From the NCBI GenBank assembly GCA_013397075.1, contig VWZS01002764.1, forward strand, positions 54,062-118,061: a stretch of 64,000 nucleotides of DNA, written 5' to 3'. Numbering within the stretch: position 1 is the first letter of the stretch; each line of letters opens with the position of its first letter. Shown here piece by piece: positions 11,855 to 25,133 of the stretch. This DNA comes from Rhabdornis inornatus (taxonomy: Eukaryota > Chordata > Aves > Passeriformes > Rhabdornithidae). A program made the position numbers and the translations under genes. The notes beneath the pieces were generated by a model. The model had not been told where the DNA came from. It ran no database searches and worked only from the letters and a program-made list of their open reading frames with translations.

Positions 11855-14800
11855 CTGCAGGAGAGAGGAAACACGTGCACATGGGAAAGGGAGGTAAAAA
11901 GGGGGCTGCAGCCCCCCAAACGTACACATGCACACATACACCTTGCTACTAGATATTCTCAAGGGAAGTTCTAGAAAGCTGGACTTGCAGATAGACTTTT
12001 CCAAGTTCCTGGAGGTCTGTTGAGGGCAAAGTTAATTTCTACTTCCTCTGGGCTTTAGAGAAAAGCCCTTTTCAGTCTTGCAGCAACCTTTCTGTCTCAC
12101 CAGAGACCTGCTCCAAACTCACCACATTCTTCTTGTCATGAGGCTTCTGGCAAACACCACAGTGTTTAAGTATAGGTGCACTGCTTCTTCTTATTGGGTT
12201 TTTTCCCATTAAAGTGAGTAGTTTCTCTAGATGTTCAGCATCTCACTGTAGGAGGCTAAGCAGGTGAATGGCCTGTTCTTACAACCTGTTAAGTCCTCTA
12301 GGAAGTGAAGTAGATTCCAGTCCCTGTTTGCTGAGGGACTAAGCGAGAGCATCTGTCTCTTTCCAACATCTGCGAGCAGAGACAGAGGATCTGACCAGCT
12401 CAAGGGTTCATGTCCCCAAGAAACACTGTGCTCTGGGCATCCAGCTGCTTCTACCTGTTCTCCACTGTGCTGGGGCAGGACTACATAACTGAGGTCTATG
12501 TTCACATGACATCTACATCACATTTTTTGCCACATTACTGAGGAGTGAGTCCTTTCCTGCCCACACTGAGAAGCAGAAGGACTCTGGTAGCTGTGATTCA
12601 AGGGAAGATTATTTACAGAGATAATACCTCAGTTACACTTCTAGAATCAACATCTTTAAATTCTCTGGGTTTCACACATCACCTGCCTTCTTGCCTAGAG
12701 TCATAAACCTCTAGCGATTCCTACAGCAGCCACTGTTGCATCTCAGGTCAAGCCTGAAATGAAATTAATCCTCTAGATCCAGAATCCAGCACTTTCTTCC
12801 CTACGTCACCTATCCCCTGTGAAACTATTTCCCCTGGGTTTTTTTAATATTATCTCCAATTTGACTATGATGTCAAACAGTATTTCCCAATATCAGTCTT
12901 TTATATCTGCTCAAGGAGTTGTATAAAAAGAAAATCTCATTTGCCCAAGACATGTACTGCATTTGTTTTGTTCCTCCAGTTCATGAAAGCAGCTTCTTAA
13001 ACTGGTTTGCCCTTTTGTTTTGAACACATAATTATAACATGCTACAAGGAACAGTCTCAAAATGTGCAGCATCACTTCTGGAAGCCAGATCCCACACTAA
13101 CCACCACCAATATTCCTAACATCTGCCAACAAATAGTTTCAAACCCTTTGAGCCCCCTTGCAGTCAAGCAAGTTGCAATAGCCTAGAACTGGAATTTGGA
13201 CTAGATTTGACACTATTTTTAAATGTGTGGTTTGTTTTTGAAGGCCACAGAGGCAGGAAAAAAGTGGAATTAGTGTTCCCCAGTACCACCTTGTCTTGAA
13301 AGCAAAAACTGGGTGTTCTCCATGATCTTTTGGTTCAGGCAGCTGGTTGCTTCAGAGACAGACAGGGAAAGCTTCCTGTTTCCTTTGGGGGACTGGCAAA
13401 GCATAGATGGGCAAGTTATGTCAAACAGAAAAACAGGAAGTTGGAAAACCTTTAAGCAAGTCTCAGCTTCTTTGCTTCAAATTAAAAGAAAAACAACAGC
13501 AAACACAGTCAAACAAAAATCACACGAAACCCCCCCCACCATCCCAGTCCCAACCAGTTCAAATGCACACAAAGTGCAAAACAAGTAGTGGTTTATTCAG
13601 AACCCAGCTCGTCCAGCAACATCCATGTGCAAAAATAAATTGGCAGCATTGGTCCCCATGCAGGAGCTTCTGACCCCAAGCATGCACAGGAGCAGCAAGG
13701 GTGTGCAAGGAAAGAGGATAAATAAGCCACATAATGTCACGCCACCAAGGAACATGCAACAGGGTATAGAGGGGCAAGAGTTATCACCAGCAGGACAAAC
13801 AGCACCCAGAAATGCCATGACTCTGAAAGACAGGAGAGCAGGCGACCCTTCGAGGGGTAAAGTCTGTCAGCCTGGGATCGTGTCCCAGCTCAGCGGGGTT
13901 TCGATCCTGCTTTAGCATCATTTTCCTGTTCAATCAAAATACAAGCTTACAGCCCTCTTTGAAAACCAATTTGTCCCAATGCTCCTTAGTTCCCCTCTTT
14001 GCAGATGCCACGAGTCCTTGCCAGCACACCAGAGATCAACCTTCAGCTGAAGGGCTGCTGACTTGCAAGACTTTCCTGCACTTGTGAGACACTGCAGTGC
14101 AGTCTGGCACAGAAGGCTCCTGCTTTTGGAAAAACACTAGCTAGAACATTATTCTCCTAAATATAAGGGAGCATACTTATACCAGCTTTCTGTTGCTTTT
14201 GGAGCTACTCTCCAATAGCAAGAAGCTCAGAATCAAGCCAGTCACAGGACAGCTGTTAATGGCCATCTTCTTCACCCCTCAACTTTGTCTAATAGTCAAG
14301 AAATAATCAACTTTTCATACAGGAAAACTGTACTGTGAACACAGATGGGTTTGTCACCTTCTGTGTTCTTTGATAGTCTCAATATTCAATCTATACAGCT
14401 TTATCAACTGTACGTACAATGATTTCTTCACCATCTGGGGTGAAATGAAATAATTGTGAGAGAACATAAACAATAACACACAACAGTTCAGGACAGCAAC
14501 AAACCAAGGCTACAGGACTGTTAAGCTAATTCAGGAGGTGTTAGCCCAAGCAGCCTTCTTTTCCAGAAGCCTTGCAGGACTCCTGGTGAATTTAAAGGTT
14601 TTTGTCATCTTTTCAGATGCAGCATCAGTCCACAACACAGGAGGCTGGGTATTACCTTACAATTAGCATCAGTCCTAAAGTAGCCTTTTCCAGATGCTTC
14701 CCCTAATAGCACATGCTCTTGTCCATGTCAAGCAGTTAGAGCTATAACATGCAAAATAAATATTGCAAATTAACTAATGTCCCTGTGCTGTTACTACCTT

Positions 14801-16460
14801 ATGCCATCAGAAACCATCTCAGTCCAGCTGCAATCCTTAAGTGGCCTTTTTTTTCTTTCTACTCTTTCAGAGGGAGGTACAGGTAAGATTAACCTTCTCA
14901 CTACATGCAGACATTTGACTTAAAACATTACTAAAGTCTTCCTCTTTTTTCTTCTAGTACTACTGCTATGTGTTTTCATTCTGGCAGTTATTTTACATCT
15001 AACATCTGCCTCCCTGGCCTCTCTGGCTTTAACCATAGCCATTAGTCTCCTACAGTGTCACTATCACCTTCCTTACAGGATTACCCAGGTTGCATTGCCT
15101 TGGAATATCCTCACAGGGTCGTCCATCACATCACATCACAGATTAAAAATCCACAGAGCAAGTGGGTATCCAGCCACTTGAAGGACATGGTCCAATAGAA
15201 AAACTAGAATTCAACACCCCTGGGTTTTTATCATCATCCTTCTCTCTCCCCACCCAGAGCAGACATCACCAGCTGGATACAGAACACAGTGCAAGCAATC
15301 ACACCCATCAAAATAAAAAATCCAATTAGAAATAGGCTGTGAAGGAGTTACTCTGCCTCACCACATCAGACCACACAATATGGCAACAGCAGGACTCCTC
15401 AAGAAATAGACTGGGCAGAGCTTGGGGCATGTCAAAGACATGTCCTTACAGCAGTGGCAATGAGCTCTGCATTCCTCAGTGAGCCAGACCTTATTAACTC
15501 ATCTTTTGCCCTCACTCTGAACTCACATCAATTATGATCTTCCTTCCCAACTTAGGGCTCACCAAAATGCTGGTGAGTCTGGCTGTTACCCTGGAAGAAG
15601 GAAACTGTAATTTCCAAGTCCTAAAATAGGCCATGAATCAGTCCTTTCCAGCTCACTTTCCAGAACACACTTCTGCTGTGCCACATGTTTCTGGCCCCTC
15701 ACTGGTAAGTTTAACACCAATTGCCACATATGCCTATTTTTTAAAGGAGGCATGTGGTGCCCTCTCCTGGAGGGAACCAGCCCGGGAATCAAAGCCACTC
15801 CTGCCCCAGCCTCCAGGAAGTATTTGACACCTTCCCTGTCATTCTCCACCTGCTGCTGCCCTCAGGCTTCACCTCCCGTGGTTCACAGCAAGCAAGGAAA
15901 AGCATCACACTACTTCCCCCTGAGCATAGTCCATGGAGTGAGAAATCAGCAGGAGAATGATGCAGAGGGTGTAATGCCTGGAAAAGCTTTTCTCAAAGCC
16001 TTTTGGAACTCTGAATGTCTCTTGCAGAACATCTTGCACCTCAAACTTTTAATCAACTGCTGTTTTGTAGATGTGATGGCTCAATATGCACCGCAGACCA
16101 CTCGTGCTGTGGGGGTGGGAGGTCTTTTTCTGGCTTTTAATCTTTTTCTAGGGTGCCTGGATTTAAGGGGGTCCCAGAAATAACAACTAAGAAGTTCCAA
16201 ATGTGCAGGCAATGGCACAGTAAACTGGTCTTACAAAGGGTTTGATCCACACTGAGCTAGACAGAGGAAAAGGTTATGCCAGAATAACCCACTGGGTCCC
16301 AGCTCACTACTCAGCTAAAGAACCCATCAGTTGTCACTCACTCCCCTTGGCCTGCCTTTAAACTGCTCCTGTGCCTGTAGGTTGCTGCTCTCCTCTAGAA
16401 GCATTGTTACATCAATTTTCTNATGGGCATTGACCTTTCTTTGATTTTTTGTTTCTTTAC
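11855..16460 (-). other. DNM1 intron between the second alternative exon and exon 11
   Basis: This 4.6-kb intron has no recognisable gene. One N is present at 16422, 39 nt downstream (in transcript sense) of the PDLAFE exon donor, and marks an unresolved base in the assembly. Confidence 0.7.
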
Positions 16461-16599
16461 CTTTTCGCTACACTTTCTGATGGTGGATGTGAGCTCACTC
16501 ACTACCATATCCACACACTTCAGACTTGGCTCCTTCAACTTCTGCACCTGCTTTTTCACTATGGCTTCAAAAGCGAGGTCAGGCGTGAAGAGACCCGTT
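16461..16599 (-). CDS. DNM1: DNM1 alternative exon 10, 'PDLAFE' version
   Basis: This exon has the same length (139 nt) and phases as its partner 3.2 kb upstream in the transcript. Key stretches are GLFTPDLAFEAIVKKQVQKL and VSELTSTIRKCSEK. The acceptor is ATGCAG, preceded by an exceptionally long pyrimidine tract on this strand; the donor is GTAAAG. Differences from the partner cluster in stalk surface residues, the region that sets dynamin self-assembly. An N in the following intron (16422) does not touch the exon. Confidence 0.95.
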
Positions 16600-16601
16600 C
16601 T

Positions 16602-16712
16602 GCATGGCAGGGGAAGGGTGGGAGGAAGCAACGAGGAAGAAGAAAGCAAAGCAGAGAAAGAGCAGGAAGGAGGAAGAAAGAAGGAAGGAAGAGGGAGAAG
16701 AGAGAAAACACA
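16602..16712 (-). promoter_or_regulatory. Very long polypyrimidine tract at the PDLAFE exon acceptor
   Basis: On the plus strand about 105 bases are almost all A and G, with fewer than ten interruptions. On the DNM1 strand this is a C/T run leading into the ATGCAG acceptor of the alternative exon. Such tracts bind U2AF2 and PTB-family repressors; a role in exon choice is my inference. Confidence 0.6.
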
Positions 16713-19700
16713 AGGCAAAATGAGAAGTGAGATTTTGGTTCATTCCATTAGCTTACTGAACCAGGTGAGCATTGCTATGGGGCCTATGCACTGCCAAGTA
16801 TCAGGAGAGTCTACAGGCAAATGGAAGTGTCAAAGGGGGAATGAGGTAGGAGCAGCTGGGCCAGTGAAATGGTGAGCTGTCAAGAGCAAGATGAATGAAT
16901 GGAGCCCCCAGGGATGAAGTGATCACTTCCTGAAGGAAAGCTTCTTTGGATTTCAAGACAAAATTTCTTGCCAGTGAGCCATTTCCTCTTTTCCTAGAGG
17001 TTCACCATTTCACTTTATCTCATTTCCCTTTCCTTCCCACCATAGTTATATCCCCTTCCAAATTTTCCTTATTCCAGCTGCAGGAAGCCTGAAAAGGACC
17101 CAGGCTAAGACCTGCAGAGGTCTGTCACTTGCATCTTGTTTTGCCAGAACTTAACTGATGTCTCTCAGTTTCAGGGATTTCAGGCAAACCACTCCACTTA
17201 CAGAACATATTTCATCTCACCTGCCTTCCCTGCAACATCAGCTTCCTCAGTAAGAATAGATGTACCCAGTATTTAGGAAAATGCAAATGTGCTACAGGAC
17301 ATCCACAGCTATACAAAGCATCCATTATACCTGCAGCATCAGACCCAACATAGGCCTCCTGTGATTTATAAGGAACTGTTAATTTCCACTGATACTTTGT
17401 GGCCTGTGTTCTCAATGGCTCCACTCAGGAAGAACAGAAAGCCCACAGAAACTAAAGTTACTAAATAATAGCCAAGATCAATCCAATTCAAGACTACTGC
17501 ACCCAAAAGTTTTTCAGCACTTCTTTTAACACTTCAGAGCTTCTACTGGATGCTCTTTGTTACACGATCTGAGTTACTTGTCCTACCATGGGCCATTAGT
17601 ACTTTTCCAGTGCTTTCAGGGAATAACATCCCCTTGGCATGGGAAGGGGATATTGCTTTCCTAAAGCTGCAGTTTATAACCACACCTGGGATGCCTGCAG
17701 CTAACACCAAATCCTGGGATGGCTATAAATAACCACCACTTAATGTAGATCAGGTATTTACTCCTTCACCTCATCTTTTACATCTCTGTGGATAACACCT
17801 GCAAGTCCCCAAGCAACACCAGTATTAAAACATTCTTCAAACACATATTAGAGGAAGTACAACCACTCTGCCTTTTAAGCATCAAAGAGTTGGAATATGT
17901 TACAGGATTTGGATTCACCCAAGGGTCTCTCTTCGGGTGCCAACAACGCCCCTTTTGAGCAAAGCAAGAGCATTTCCCGAGTTCAGTCCACATCCTCTGA
18001 CCCAGCAGAGGCTTCCAACTAACCCAGTTGCCCAAGTAAGCTCCAATTATGCTGTTTCCCCCACCAGACTTCAGAGGAAGTCTGATTTTTCACAAAAATT
18101 AGTCCCTTACAATACCTGAGTATCACCTGAATGACAGTATTTTGTTTCTTCATATACAAAATTGTAACCATGGCTACCAGAGCACACACAGAACAACTAG
18201 AACTGAAGTAAACCATGAACACCTTGAAGTAGGATCCAAGCTGAAATGGGATCCTTTATTTCCGTGACATTCCTTTAAATCCATGACATTTCCCCTCCAT
18301 CCATGTGGTGTCTTCTCCCCCCGTATTTCCCACCCTGTTGTACCCACCACCTGATCACTTGAGGAACTGTTGCCTTCAGAACAGAGGGTTTTTTCCTAAA
18401 ATTGTCAGTAAAAAGAGGAATGAAAAAGAAACAATGAAGTAAGAAATAAGAAGTGAAGGAAAGGATGCAATGAGAAAGAATCAATGGGCAGTTTTAATAG
18501 CAACTGATGGATGGAGAACGAATCAAAAGAAGCTTCAGAGGGCATGAAAAAGGAGGGCCCTTCTGATCCAGTTAGCAGGTGACTCTGGATACTTGGCAGC
18601 CCGAGGGCCTGTGCTTACCTGTCAACAGGCTCTAATGGCAATTTTCTGGGTGCTTCCCACAGTCACACACCCCAAGAGAGGACAGCAGGACAGAAAAAGG
18701 AAGCTCCTCCAGCACTCTAGAAACCTGAGCAACCTCTCACTGCATCCACTTTGCTCTCCCAGTCTGTCCTGGGGGCAAAGCATGTGTCTGCACACCTGAG
18801 CCCTTCTGCAGAGGCTCTTGGCCCTAAGGACCAGGCACTTGCGCAAGGGATGGCAAGTGTCACCATTTGGGCACCCGTCCCCACCCTTGAGAGGGTGTCA
18901 GACTCTGTGGAAACCTCCTGCAGTGCCCATTTACCTGCACCTGAATAGCCAGTGGCGATTCCAGTCTCCAGTGCCCACCTAATCCTAACTGAGGTGCCTT
19001 TTCACCAGCACCCAGCCCTGCCTGAAGCAGCAAGTCACGGCTGAGAAGAATGGCACAAGTCATCTTATCTTGCTCTCTTTCAACCCCAATCTCAAAAATA
19101 AGAGCTGCCACATCCAAAGGGCAGAATCAAGGAAGGTTCCCACCCTTGACCACAAAAAATACCAGTATGGATCCCAAAGGGCAAAGCCTGGTGCCCTCTC
19201 TCTTGAGAGAGAGCACAGATGGACCCCAGAGGCTGATGAACATTTCCGACTTGCTTCTTCTCAGCCACGTGCTGCTATTCCAGATCAGGATATAGACCAA
19301 ACCAGCCAGAATCCAAGCCAAACACCATAGGAATGTTTCCTTTAGATACAACCCACAACTGTAAGTGCTGTAGCTCTAAATTTCAGCCCCACAAATCGCC
19401 CAAGGGCAACTCTGGGATTAATCCTCTCACTTCTACAAGAACAGAGGGCACAAAATTTAAATCCCAGTCTCTGGCTTCAAACATAAACCCAGAAAAAAAT
19501 TCAAAGAAAAATGCAGCCATAGAGAAATACCCTTGGTTTTCAAAGGAATCAGGAGTCATACTACAAAGGGGTGGCCAGGACATCTCCAGCATGCCTGAGC
19601 TCTAAAAGATTCAGGGAGCAGGACCATAGCACACATCCCACAGTGCTTCCTTTCTGTTTGGCTTGTTGGCTGGATTGCTCCAGGCTGGCTCTGCTCAGGT

Positions 19701-19827
19701 CTAGTCATGCTGAGGAGGTGGTGAAAACACCAAGTGTGGCTGCAGGCAAGTCCCTGCCCAGGTCACGATGCTGCGCCACAGCCAGCGAGCAGGTGGAAGG
19801 TGCCAACTCCATGCTGCCTCTGGTTAC
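16713..19827 (-). other. DNM1 intron between the two alternative exons
   Basis: About 3.1 kb without any recognised gene or repeat. Its length rules out simple steric blocking as the reason the two flanking exons would exclude one another. Confidence 0.65.
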
Positions 19828-19966
19828 CTTCTTGGTGCACTGTCTAACAGTACTGATTAACTCCGAAATGACCATGTCCACGCATTTCAGGCAAGGTTCT
19901 TTAATCTTCTTCACCTGCTTTTTCACAATGGTCTCAAAGGCCATGTCAGGTGTGAAGAGACCGGTT
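19828..19966 (-). CDS. DNM1: DNM1 alternative exon 10, 'PDMAFE' version
   Basis: This 139-nt exon covers residues 399-445. Key stretches are GLFTPDMAFETIVKKQVKKI and ISELISTVRQCTKK, the form in the human canonical sequence. The acceptor is GTTTAG and the donor GTAACC. It is one member of the 10a/10b mutually exclusive pair known in mammalian DNM1 and is the first met by the transcript. I do not assign the letter because I cannot verify which one it is. Confidence 0.96.
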
Positions 19967-20963
19967 CTAAACACCCAGGGTAGGGACAAGACAAGGCAGG
20001 AAGGGGAGAAGGGGCAAGGAGAATGTCACAGCGTTACATACACATCTTGGAGCAGGCACCACCATCATCAAAACCCAGGACATTTGGGATGGGAAGTGTC
20101 ACATCCCCTCGACAAGTCCTGACTGAAGTTCATGAAAAACAAGGGATGCTTGGCACTTGCAAGGAAGGAGGTGCTGAGGGCAAAATGGATTTTAGGTAGA
20201 CAGCCATAGCCAGGCCACCATTTCACCTCACCCTAAGAGTGGCAGGGGCTGACCCCTCCACAGTGTATTTGATCTCAGAGTTGTGCAGGAGATGAGGCCT
20301 GCTCTGGAAGATTTTCTTAATGGTTAGGACACTGACACATCTGGTACCCTTTATGAAGTCCAGCTGGTGACTGACCAAGAGAAAGGAATGAAAATAAATC
20401 TAGGTCAGTGTTTGTTCACATCCCTGTGTGCAGAAGGGCTCCAACAGGCACCTTCCCAAGAGCAGCACAACTCAGGGTCTCAGGGCTGAATTTTCTGACA
20501 ACTCACCTTCACACTGAAGGGAACACACCTGTTTGCTAACTGTGTGGGGCCAGTGGGACCCTGGTGATTGGCACATCAGTGCTCCCTCAGATCTCTAGGG
20601 GAGGAGGGGCTCTGTTTTGAACAACTGCTGGTTAGTGTGAAAACCAACGTTTTAGTTTTAACTAAACAAAGGAGTAGTATGGAGTTGCATCCATCTTCCT
20701 ACCCTTTCATATGTAAAGGCCCAAGAAGGATGGAAAATGTGTCAAGTCACCCAGGCTTTTACCTTTTAGGCTTCTGTGACTCCCACATGGGAAAAGAAAG
20801 CAAACTCACTTGAATGATTGTCCCTCTTCCCAGATTCAAGACAGAGCTTATCCCTCCCTTTGGCCGACCTACCGTACCTCTGAAGTCTTCAACTCCATCT
20901 GGAAGGTCTAGAAGTATTTACAAGGCTTTTCAGCCAGAGCTCTGCCTAGTGTGTGATACGTGC

Positions 20964-21031
20964 CTGATACCGTGGATGTTCTTGATGGCGTAGCTGATCT
21001 CCCGCCGCAGCTCCTTCTCATCAAACTCCAT
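20964..21031 (-). CDS. DNM1: DNM1 coding exon 9, with non-canonical GC donor
   Basis: This 68-nt exon encodes MEFDEKELRREISYAIKN then IHGI and two bases of an arginine (residues 377-398). The acceptor is GTGCAG. The sequence after the last AG is GCACGT, so the intron begins with GC, not GT. Both possible next exons start with A in phase 2, completing AGA for the conserved IRT, and this fixes the boundary. GT donors 7 nt upstream and 4 nt downstream would break the frame. Confidence 0.93.
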
Positions 21032-22209
21032 CTGCACCAGGAGAGAATTCCATCAGAAACTTTCTGACACTGATTTGCACAGCAGGACACAGCAGCAGAC
21101 TTTGCAGAGAAGAGGTCCCATGCCAGCACTACCATGTGACACATGAGGTATCAGCTCAAGTGTTGGATACAGAGTCCAGCCACAAAACTGCTGTGGCCAA
21201 ACCAGGACACTCTGGACACACACGAACAGCTAAGGGCCTCCATTTACAGTTGGCCCAGCTGCTCTTAAGGAGCTTCTTTGAGATAAAGCACTAGGACTGA
21301 AGTGTTAGATGGCTTTCTAAAGCAAATTGGTTTGCCTCACAACATTTAGCATGAGATCTTGGCAGCTGCTTTTTCAGTGAACACTACAAATGGATAAAAC
21401 ATTTTGTGTGAATTGTAAATCTAACACAGGGAAGGCTATTTATTTCACTAGAAAGGCCTCATCTTATTCAAATGTGAAAAAACGAAGCCAAATGCAAAAA
21501 ATACTGAAGCAGAAAGATCTGGCTCTCAAGTTTGTTCCAACTGACATTAAAAAAAAAGATTTTCAGTACCCCTCCTGATCAGGTTAGTGTACTTCACCAT
21601 CCAAGAAAACTGTCTTTCAATAAGAATCCTCCTCCACTGTTAAGAGGGGAGCACAGTTTCTACACCATTCCCACCTCTAGGCCATCAATAGTGGACATAC
21701 AGAAGCAATCCCAGGTATACCTACAATTCTTTTACCTGCTTCTTAGGTATCTATGAGTCCAACTTGAGATCTAGTCTGATGCTCAGGATCAAGGAAGTAT
21801 GAGTTTCAGCACCATTCCTTCTATATGAAATTCAGTCATAGTAGCTTTGACATAACATATCTGTGAGGGCATTCAGTCATTGATTTACCATTGGTTGTGT
21901 TAAAGTGATTTTTCACATTCAATTTAGCATTTAGGAATCAAGCCCAAACAATATTGTCATTTCGCTCAGAGAAAGTTAAGTTCTGTCACAAGAACAGGGA
22001 CCGAGGGGAAAGTCAGGACTATGAGAAGGTCCCAATAAAGGAGACGAACAAGTGAAAAAAGGTGATAAAAGGGAAAATCACGAAACAAAGTAGATGAAGA
22101 AAAAAGTCCACTGATTATAAAGACAGGAAGAGGAGTAAGGAGACAGACAGAAGTAGTAACACACAACAGGAAACAAAAAGTATATCTCAGCAGCATGGGG
22201 AAGCAGTAC

Positions 22210-22345
22210 CTTCACCAGCTCAAAGGGGAAACGCTCATGGAAGATGCGGTTGATCCGAGCTCCTCCTGACAGCTCATAGGTGTCAATTTGGTCTCCAGAG
22301 CCTTCAATGCGTTTCTCAAAGTCCACAGCAAACTGCTGGACCATC
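22210..22345 (-). CDS. DNM1: DNM1 coding exon 8 (stalk)
   Basis: This 136-nt exon encodes residues 331-376, starting MVQQFAVDFEKRIEGSGDQI and ending FHERFPFELVK. It has a TTTCAG acceptor (phase 2 entry) and a GTACTG donor (phase 0). It lies only 78 nt from exon 7, the shortest intron seen in this gene. Confidence 0.97.
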
Positions 22346-22422
22346 CTGAAAGAAAACCAAGAGCATGAAGTAGAATTCATTGCTGAGCAGTCCTTTCCAG
22401 GGAGGGACACTGAGGCCACTTA

Positions 22423-22602
<180 letters not shown>

Positions 22603-22960
22603 CTAGGTAGTTACTGGGAAGAGTTTGCTGCCTCCACACAACAAAAAAGTTGAAAGCTCCTCTCTGTTCAATTCTTCTGTGTGGTTCTAACAAAATGTCT
22701 ATCCCAGGACAAATGCCTAGTTATGAGCTGAAGGTATTCCCCTGCCTTAGCTCCTGCCTATTGCCCCTCTCTACTCTTGACCTTCAGTTTACCTTCTAGT
22801 CTGGTGCAAAACTCTCCTCCACATAAACCAAACTGACTCAAACCCAAAAATAAACTCACATACAAGTATTAGCATTTGCTTTTTACATGAGTGTAAAGGC
22901 TATTCTGCCTTCAGATTAGCACACCATTGACACCCAATTCGGTGGTAAAGCCTTTTTTCC

Positions 22961-23015
22961 AAAAAAAAAAACAAAAAACAAAACCACAAACAAAAACAAC
23001 AAAAAAAACCAACAA
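22961..23015. repeat. A-rich low-complexity tract
   Basis: About 55 bases of A runs broken by single C or CC, inside DNM1 intron 6. It may be an old poly(A)-type tail or simple expansion; no element body is recognisable beside it. Confidence 0.7.
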
Positions 23016-23492
23016 CGGGTGAAAAGGCAAGGCAGAAAGAGCCAAAACTACTCATGAGGCTGTAATAAGAGGGTTTCCACAAAGCACAACTTTGTGGGAA
23101 ATTCCAGTTTAAAGATGAGTATTTGAATAAGGAGAAATAAGAAAGAGACTCTCTTCACTTCAGAGAGTATTTCAAGGGAGCAGAGAGGGAAGCAACAGTA
23201 AATTGCTACTGTATGAAAAATAGAGATAAGACAGCCTCAATAGATGGGAAACGACTACCAGTATTATCACATGAATACTGCCAGGTAGAGAGATCACTAG
23301 AATTTAGAAGGTATCTTAACTTAGCCAGAAAGACCTCGCATCCTGATAGTGTATATACTGCAAACCAACTACTGAATTTGAAAGTGAAGGGATAAACCAG
23401 TGCTCTGTCTTTGGTGTGCAAGCTCCATTATTGGCCTCTGTGTGTTTCACAGCCAGTGACACCATGGGCACAGCTCTTGGCTGTGGACATAC

Positions 23493-23653
23493 CTGGTTCA
23501 GTACTTTCTGCAGGAAGGGGGTTCCCATGCGATCAGCCATGTGTCTGTAGGCTGGGTGGGAGAGGAAAAACTTTCTCTCTGCAGCCAGAGCTGCCTGAAT
23601 GTCCTTCTTGCCATCTATGTCCTTCTGACTTCTGTTGACCACACCAATGTAAC
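23493..23653 (-). CDS. DNM1: DNM1 coding exon 6 (end of GTPase core)
   Basis: This 161-nt exon encodes about residues 230-283, YIGVVNRSQKDIDGKKDIQA through GTPFLQKVLNQ. NRSQKDI includes the G5-like guanine contact. It begins in phase 1 after ACAG and ends in phase 0 at GTATGT. Confidence 0.97.
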
Positions 23654-24212
23654 CTGTGAGAGTGGAGTTAGTGATCAGAGGGTTTCAAGGATGTAAATAA
23701 AACTCAGACTTGAGAAGGCAGTTACTCAGCCAGCAGCCTTACAAAAGGGGAATTCTAGTGGTAACACATTATTAAGAGCAATTGGAAGAGTTTAAAATCA
23801 GAATTTCCTTGAATGGCCCAATGGTATGCAGGACAAAAATGAGTATGGAACCGAGAATTAACTTACTTATTACTGTTCCCCTAACACAAAGCACACTCCA
23901 GTCTCATTTATTTCAGGCTCTCCTTTTATGAGTCCTTAGCACTTTTGCCATGGCCATAGCAAGTACCACAGCCCAGAATTATTTAATCTCTTTATTATGG
24001 CAGCAAGGGAAGTGTTTTAGACATCTTTCACAGCTTGCCTTAATGAAAGGAGGAAAGAGATAGTAAAAATAAGAGCATAAGGCTGTGTTCCTGCTAGGAC
24101 TACATATCAAGGTATAAATACCTAAAAAGTTCCTGTTAACAGCCCTGTTCCCCAACTTTTCTCACTTCTAGGTTGGAACAGAGATAGCTTAACCACAGGT
24201 TATAAGATGTTA

Positions 24213-24479
<267 letters not shown>

Positions 24480-24929
24480 CTAACAGATTGCCCAGCTTAG
24501 CTACACAAGAGCTCTTAAAGTCACACATTACAGCTCACTCCCATCATATACAAGAGGCCACAAGAGCAAAACAGACAAAAATTCAAGATCAGTTGTCAGT
24601 TGTATCCTGCTGAATACACAAGCTATGCCACAGCAGAAAAGGATTTTAGTGCATATTTTCCTAGTTCTTTCTAGGCCAAATGCAAATGATTAAAGGAAAG
24701 GAAATCCTTTAACTCTTCAGAAATGGGGCTTAGACAAATGAAGAAAAGGGGAGTAACAAAATTCTACTACAGCAACTGTTAACACTCACTGATACCTCTC
24801 AAAAGAATGTTTGTTGGTGAAGACACATCCCAAGGCAATAGACATGAGCCACAGCTACTGGGCTAATCACAACCAAAGGAAAATCAGGCCACTGTCCAGT
24901 AATGCCAGGATAAATTAGGAGACATTTAC

Positions 24930-25133
24930 CTTGAGGATCCACTTCCTTTGCAATCTTCAGGGCATCAGAATTGGCCAAATCAGAGTTGGCTGGGGACACT
25001 GCCAAGATGAGGCAGTTCTCTTTGGTGACAAACTGCATGAGCATGTCTCGGATCTGGAACTCAATGTCAGGGGGCTGATCCCCTACAGGGACTTTTGTCA
25101 TACCCGGCAGGTCCACCAAGGTCAGGTTCAGGA
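24930..25133 (-). CDS. DNM1: DNM1 coding exon 4 (G3 motif)
   Basis: This 204-nt exon encodes about residues 129-196, from VLNLTLVDLPGMTKVPVGD to ALKIAKEVDPQ. It carries the G3 DLPG motif (residues 136-139), whose glycine acts in switch II. The acceptor is CTAG and the donor GTAAAT; both edges are phase 1. Confidence 0.97.
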
